Positions 60,148-64,000 of a DNA stretch of 64,000 nt are shown one piece after another (position 1 is the first letter of the stretch; every line of letters starts with the position of its first letter). The position numbers were made by a program, and so were the translations under genes. Location of the stretch: NCBI RefSeq assembly GCF_004362525.1, contig NZ_SNXS01000007.1, positions 122,220-186,219 of the forward strand. The letters are read 5' to 3'. The notes beneath the pieces are model-generated. The model searched no databases and was not told the origin of the DNA. It saw nothing but the letters and a program-made list of their open reading frames with translations. The stretch comes from Roseateles toxinivorans (lineage in GTDB: Bacteria; Pseudomonadota; Gammaproteobacteria; Burkholderiales; Burkholderiaceae_C).

Positions 60148-60513
60148 CTACTTGCGCGGCGCGGCCGGAGTCAGCTTTAGGATCACATCCCCGCTGACAC
60201 CAGTCCCAAAGAGCTTTCCAGAAACGTTCAATTTGAGTTGAACTTCCGATATCTCGAAATCCTTCGGCACGATCTTGCGGATCTTCTGGGCGATGATTGT
60301 AGGAAGAGCATCCATCAGGATCTGTTTGGCATCCTGGTCCTCGCCGGACAGGACGCGGGATCCCGCCGTCGCCGCCTGAACACGCTTTCGGACTCCGGCA
60401 TCAACATCACTCTCAGATAACACCAACTCGAAGCTGCTCTCAAGCTCGGTAGGGTCGTCCTCAGGTTTGTCGTTCACACCTGTCGAAGATGAGGAGCCGG
60501 ATTGTCGCTTCAT
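60148..60513 (-). CDS. small partner protein of the NTPase-CHAT operon
   Basis: A 121-residue protein, second gene of the operon; its ATG at 60513 overlaps the TGA of the NTPase-CHAT gene (ATGA). The N-terminal half is polar and acidic (about 1-50); a helix follows (DAKQILMDALPTIIAQKIRKI), then beta strands (FEISEVQLKLNVSGKLFGTGVSGDVILKL, by position about 85-113). The layout recalls the small TRYPCO/PEPCO-like domains that accompany NTPase, trypsin or CHAT effectors in bacterial conflict systems (inference from pattern only). Cytoplasmic, no signal. Confidence 0.65.
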   Translation of the reverse strand: MKRQSGSSSSTGVNDKPEDDPTELESSFELVLSESDVDAGVRKRVQAATAGSRVLSGEDQDAKQILMDALPTIIAQKIRKIVPKDFEISEVQLKLNVSGKLFGTGVSGDVILKLTPAAPRK

Positions 60514-63500
60514 ACGTAGGGCCTCTTACCAAATCCAAAGCGCACATAGGTTGACGGCCAACCCAGTTGCGCATGCTGTGCACTGAAGAACTCTTCGATA
60601 GATCGGTCGGCGTTCTCGCTAGCGAATTGTGCGAGCGAAGCATCAAGGGTCTCGACGTCATTCTCGTCAATGTCGACGAGAGGCGCCCAGACGCAGTACC
60701 CATGATGCCTTGAAATAGCGGCGGCGATGTTCTTTGTGACGTCAGCTGCGCCTACCCCGCAGCCTGAGATGACTATCGATCGCGTGTCTTCCGGCAACTT
60801 CAGTGAGCATAGTGAGTCGGCGGTTAGTTCAACATGGGGCGCACCTCTGGTTGCGCGCACCACTAGGCGACCCTCCTCGAAGTGCCCGACCATGTGAACC
60901 GTCGTGGCCTTCTCGATGACTTGCGCTAGCTCCCATAGAGACGGCGGACATGGCGAACGCCAAGACAAGCGGCGCCCGACCCGCAATCCGAGCGTACGAA
61001 GAGTCCCGCACAACGTGGGTTCAAATCGCTTGCCTAGCCGATACATTGCGTCCAGTGCATTGGCTGACCATCGCACTACCTTCACCTGCTGACCGAGCAG
61101 CTTTGGTGCACCCCTTCCTTCATCGGCCTCGGGCAAACGCAGCCATTCCCAGGGCACTCGCATTAGCTCGTCGGTAACGAATACGATGATTGTCTCGACA
61201 GAATTGAGATGCGTCGCAAGCTGTTTTGCTCCGTCAGACCGAAGGAGCGCTTGTGTCAGGCGATAGCCCTGCACATTGAGCGCGTCAACCACGCTAGCAC
61301 CAGTGGCCGAGCCAACGGTTTCCAGCGCTGACTCAACGAGCCTCCGCATCTCAGCTACGCCAATCCCGCTACCAATGTCGCTTTCGTCAAGACGATGCTG
61401 GAGCCTGGATGGAACATGGAGAGTCAACTGCAGTCGCCCATCATGAAAGGAAGGGGCCAGGAGCGCGATTCGCCACAAATCGCGCATGGGGACCTTGACA
61501 CTCTGCAGTGACAGCTGAATCGGAGAGTCGCCATTTGCCGCAATGGGGAACTCAACCGAACTGCCTCGATAGACCTTTGCAGACTTACTGGAACTCGTTG
61601 GCTCCTCGTCCTCCCGAAATGCGACCATGGCTCGAGCATTTGAACCCTTGCCTCCGTCGTCGCACATGCCCAAGAGGAAGCAGTGCTGGTTGTCGTCTTC
61701 GTCCACGACTGACGGGCTCACGGTCAGTCCATCTACCTGCTCGCGGACCGCAATGCTGACTCGCGTGGTCCCCAGTCGCCGCTGATCCAACTGCCGCGCT
61801 GTGCTCGACTGAGCCTTCCTTGCCTTGTTCTCGATGTCACCCAGCCTGTCAAGCAAGGTTTGGCTCGTGCGCTCGATGTCCTTGTCCAACTCGCTGAGCA
61901 CATTCGCCATCTCGTGCACACGAGTCGTTTGCGCGCGATACATGCGCTCACCGAGCGTCCGCAGCGCGACTCTAAGTGAAACCAGCATCAGTCCGCCCTT
62001 TCGGAGGAGGAAGACTAGTCTCCGCAGCTCAGGGGTGTGTTTCGCTCGAACGAGCCGATAGATCTGCCGAGCCTCCTTGTCGCGAACCTCCCGCACGTAT
62101 TCCACTACCGAGTGGACTACTGCAACGAAGTCCACAGACACCTCCTCTGTGGGCCCTCGGGGGCGGGCAAGTGCCTTTCGAACTTCCGCGTGTTCCAGCG
62201 CAACATCGGTGACGGCGGCGAGTAAGTAGTCAGGGTTGGTGAGAAAGTTGTCTCGGAAGCAAACACCGGACTCAGTTATGTACAAATACTCCGGCCGTGC
62301 GTCCGCACTGTAAATCTCGCAGTCGGAACAGCGAACCAACTGTGAATTGCAAAGACGCACCAACGCAGCACTGATCACCTCATCTGAGTAATCCAGGCCC
62401 CGCAGTTCCCGGAAGAGCGTCTCGGCCTTGATCTGCTTTGCATCGTTCAACAACAATAGAACGCGCTGGCACAGGAGCAGCTTCGGACTGTCATCGGCGC
62501 ACTCCTGCCAGAGGACGTTCGGAATCAGATCGTTGTCGAAGTAGATCGTATAGGCCCCCTCGAACAGCGGTCGCAGAAGATGGAACGGAGTTGGTGGGAG
62601 GTCCGTTTCGCCAATGAGAACTGAGATCGGAAGACCCCCATGCGCCAGGATTCGTCGCATCATCCGTGCGAGGCGGCGCATGTCGTCTGCAGCAACAGTC
62701 TGCAGCAGATGCAGTGGTACGTCATCGGATGCTCTTCGGCGATAGAACATCTCATAGAGCCGCTGCCCAATGAGTGCCGCCTCCTCCTGCAGTAGCGGCT
62801 GACTCTGAAAGGAAAAGGGCTCTTCCCCGGAGTCCACTGATCTCTTCACGGCGTCTGCAAATCTTGCTGGTAGCCGGGACAGCCAGACCGCTACCTTCGG
62901 TGGCGGTACATTGATCAGGAACGAGTAGACGTGGCCAGCCAAGCTCCTTTTGACCTGCTCCACTAGGCATTGAGGGCGGATGCAGACAACGCAACAAATT
63001 CCACTAGCCTTTGCAGTGATCTTCGCCAAATCGAGCAGCTCCTCGACAAACTCCGACGACAGATGATCGAGGTTGTCGAGAACAAGAACCAGCCGCTCTG
63101 CGGCCTTCGGTTGCATAGCCTGCGCCAGAGCAGCAAGGCGATCTCTGATAGCACTCGCGTTCTTTGCTCGTGCAGTGCTCCTCACCAGCCCCTCTGGCGG
63201 GACTACGATGCTCGGATAGTGGCTGGCGGCATTTGCGATCTCGGCACTGAGAAGTCCTCCGACTCCAGCGATTCCATCGAGCGACTTGAGCTTTAGGCCA
63301 TCGATGTTCAACAGGATGGGGGCGCGATCAGGGATGTACTTCTGGCAGAGGTGCTCAACATAGTTCACGAGCGTGGACTTTCCCGCACCGCGGGTCCCAC
63401 GCAGAATGACCACTCGACCACCCTTGCTGCGCAGCAGTACATCCAGCAGCTCGACCTCGGTGACCCCAAGCGAGGCTTCAAGCATGGACTTTGGCACGCG

Positions 63501-63695
63501 ACCAAGCATCGCTTGAGCAGCATTCTGCGACTGGCCGCGACGCTCGGTGACGTAGGCGCTTGTTAGCTCATCTCCAGAGTGGCGCGGCAACGGCGCCAGC
63601 GGCACTGCAATGTCGAAGAGCCCCTCGATTGCACGCCAAAGAAGATTTGGATCGTCACGACACAGGTCCTGATTCTGCGACGGTCTCCAAGTCAC
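60510..63695 (-). CDS. P-loop NTPase fused to CHAT caspase-like protease
   Basis: A 1061-residue cytoplasmic protein. The NTPase domain (about 60-380) has Walker A GTRGAGKST (100-108) and Walker B RLVLVLDNLD (201-210), of the STAND/AAA type. A winged-helix-like helical region (400-500) and a coiled coil (about 590-640) follow. The C-terminal 250 residues form a CHAT-like domain: VTDELMRVPWEWLRL (840-854), a His in TTVHMVGHF (His934/His938) and a Cys in IVISGCGVG (Cys979), the expected protease dyad. The start is GTG at 63695 with GGAGG 8 bases upstream. Reads as an NTP-switched protease effector, possibly anti-phage. Confidence 0.8.
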   Translation of the reverse strand: MTWRPSQNQDLCRDDPNLLWRAIEGLFDIAVPLAPLPRHSGDELTSAYVTERRGQSQNAAQAMLGRVPKSMLEASLGVTEVELLDVLLRSKGGRVVILRGTRGAGKSTLVNYVEHLCQKYIPDRAPILLNIDGLKLKSLDGIAGVGGLLSAEIANAASHYPSIVVPPEGLVRSTARAKNASAIRDRLAALAQAMQPKAAERLVLVLDNLDHLSSEFVEELLDLAKITAKASGICCVVCIRPQCLVEQVKRSLAGHVYSFLINVPPPKVAVWLSRLPARFADAVKRSVDSGEEPFSFQSQPLLQEEAALIGQRLYEMFYRRRASDDVPLHLLQTVAADDMRRLARMMRRILAHGGLPISVLIGETDLPPTPFHLLRPLFEGAYTIYFDNDLIPNVLWQECADDSPKLLLCQRVLLLLNDAKQIKAETLFRELRGLDYSDEVISAALVRLCNSQLVRCSDCEIYSADARPEYLYITESGVCFRDNFLTNPDYLLAAVTDVALEHAEVRKALARPRGPTEEVSVDFVAVVHSVVEYVREVRDKEARQIYRLVRAKHTPELRRLVFLLRKGGLMLVSLRVALRTLGERMYRAQTTRVHEMANVLSELDKDIERTSQTLLDRLGDIENKARKAQSSTARQLDQRRLGTTRVSIAVREQVDGLTVSPSVVDEDDNQHCFLLGMCDDGGKGSNARAMVAFREDEEPTSSSKSAKVYRGSSVEFPIAANGDSPIQLSLQSVKVPMRDLWRIALLAPSFHDGRLQLTLHVPSRLQHRLDESDIGSGIGVAEMRRLVESALETVGSATGASVVDALNVQGYRLTQALLRSDGAKQLATHLNSVETIIVFVTDELMRVPWEWLRLPEADEGRGAPKLLGQQVKVVRWSANALDAMYRLGKRFEPTLCGTLRTLGLRVGRRLSWRSPCPPSLWELAQVIEKATTVHMVGHFEEGRLVVRATRGAPHVELTADSLCSLKLPEDTRSIVISGCGVGAADVTKNIAAAISRHHGYCVWAPLVDIDENDVETLDASLAQFASENADRSIEEFFSAQHAQLGWPSTYVRFGFGKRPYV

Positions 63696-63896
63696 GAGCG
63701 CCCCCTCCGTGCGGCATCGTTGGCCGCCCTACGATTGAGTTTAAGTAGTCTCGGCCTAACCAGCAAGTGGTGTTCAAATCGCCAGCTTGCTACAACACAA
63801 CTTGAATGAGATGGGTGGAACCGCAAGCTCTCACCCTGAAAAAAGACCACTCATAATTGGAGAATGCTGCTGACCAGTTCGACCGCCATTGATCCC
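63696..63896. other. 201-base upstream region of the NTPase-CHAT operon
   Basis: No gene seen. On the minus strand TTGCTG, 17 bases, TAAACT (about 63735-63765) is a fair sigma-70 promoter candidate for the operon. Confidence 0.35.
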
Positions 63897-63932
63897 GGCC
63901 TCCAGTGAATCGCCCCGGGATTCGTGGAGGCC
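63897..63932. repeat. strong interrupted hairpin near the window end
   Basis: GGCCTCCA pairs with TGGAGGCC (outer stem) and GAATC with GATTC (inner stem) around GCCCCGG. The sequence from 63906, TGAATCGCCCCGGG, looks like an insertion-sequence terminus. Confidence 0.5.
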
Positions 63933-64000
63933 ATTTGGTTTAAGTCAGACCGCCACCGCGACGGCTTGATTGGCGAGTTGCCGGTAATAGTTTGCCTCAG
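63906..64000 (-). other. possible end of an insertion sequence or 3' end of an off-window gene
   Basis: The terminus-like sequence TGAATCGCCCCGGG at 63906 resembles IS3-group ends (recalled pattern, not searched). On the minus strand a partial frame ends ANYYRQLANQAVAVAV at a stop at 63945-63947, as a transposase C-terminus would. A second frame is open to 63851. Too short to decide. Confidence 0.3.

Larger units (their letters stand above)
52168..64000. mobile_element. genomic island / integrative element in comM (left end; right end off window)
   Basis: The element begins at the comM break (shared core around ATGAACCCCTG, 52168-52178) and runs beyond the window. Its first gene is a large serine recombinase reading towards the junction, which is the usual placement of an integrase next to its attachment site. 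Base composition is visibly lower in GC than the flanking chromosome, except within the IS66 copy. Cargo: HTH regulator, lipoprotein, split hydrolase, IS66, DUF3606 protein, NTPase-CHAT operon. The rest of comM should lie at the right end. Confidence 0.8.

Overview
The window is a high-GC chromosomal segment from a betaproteobacterium, most likely order Burkholderiales (Roseateles/Paucibacter/Rubrivivax-like). The grounds are the single atpIBEFHAGDC operon, proteobacterial-type gshA and gshB, a PEP-CTERM protein, a torF-glnK-amtB nitrogen operon with a sigma-54 promoter, and the general gene style. The genus is inference.

Layout. 1-217: start of a hexose-6-phosphate mutarotase, leftward. 236-7870: complete F-type ATP synthase operon on the minus strand with its promoter and terminator. 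7999-10787: gluconolactonase-like protein, GNAT acetyltransferase, and a divergent cytochrome b561 / cytochrome c' pair. 10823-18166: a tightly overlapped seven-gene minus-strand operon (LysE exporter, EamA transporter, YgeA-like racemase, aminotransferase, PhzF isomerase, VOC protein, AlaX editing protein) with a divergent MocR regulator. 18343-21916: branched-chain 2-oxoacid dehydrogenase E1alpha, E1beta and E2, without E3. 21921-32302: lipoproteins, a DUF6502 protein, a methyltransferase coupled to the ABC-F ATPase Uup, a large beta-propeller diguanylate cyclase, SlyX and two small proteins. 32306-43859: glutathione-linked genes (formaldehyde detoxification adhC-fghA, gshB, gshA) mixed with a LysR regulator, an SHMT-like enzyme, BenE, an amidotransferase, a PEP-CTERM protein and Kup. 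43959-48150: two RNA-modification enzymes, a SPOR-like membrane protein and Psd. 48214-50850: NtrC/sigma-54-controlled torF-glnK-amtB.

Accessory region. At 52178 comM is cut at the conserved Ala-Ala-Met-Asn-Pro stretch, and the base composition becomes visibly AT-richer. From there to the window end lies an integrated element whose far end is not seen. It starts with a large serine recombinase read towards comM, facing a small HTH/zinc-knuckle regulator across two near-identical 16-bp palindromes placed 32 bp apart. Next come a lipoprotein and a TIM-barrel-like hydrolase gene split by a complete IS66-family element (56125-59356; 27-bp inverted repeats, 8-bp target duplication TGTAGGAG, a pRiA4b ORF-3-like passenger). 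A DUF3606 protein follows. The most interesting cargo is a two-gene operon: a 1061-residue protein joining an N-terminal P-loop NTPase to a C-terminal CHAT caspase-like protease, overlapped by a 121-residue partner. This resembles NTP-dependent abortive-infection/conflict systems and is the best candidate here for an undescribed defence system.

Limits: all family calls are from reading motifs and translations; no database search was run. I saw no tRNA, rRNA or CRISPR array.
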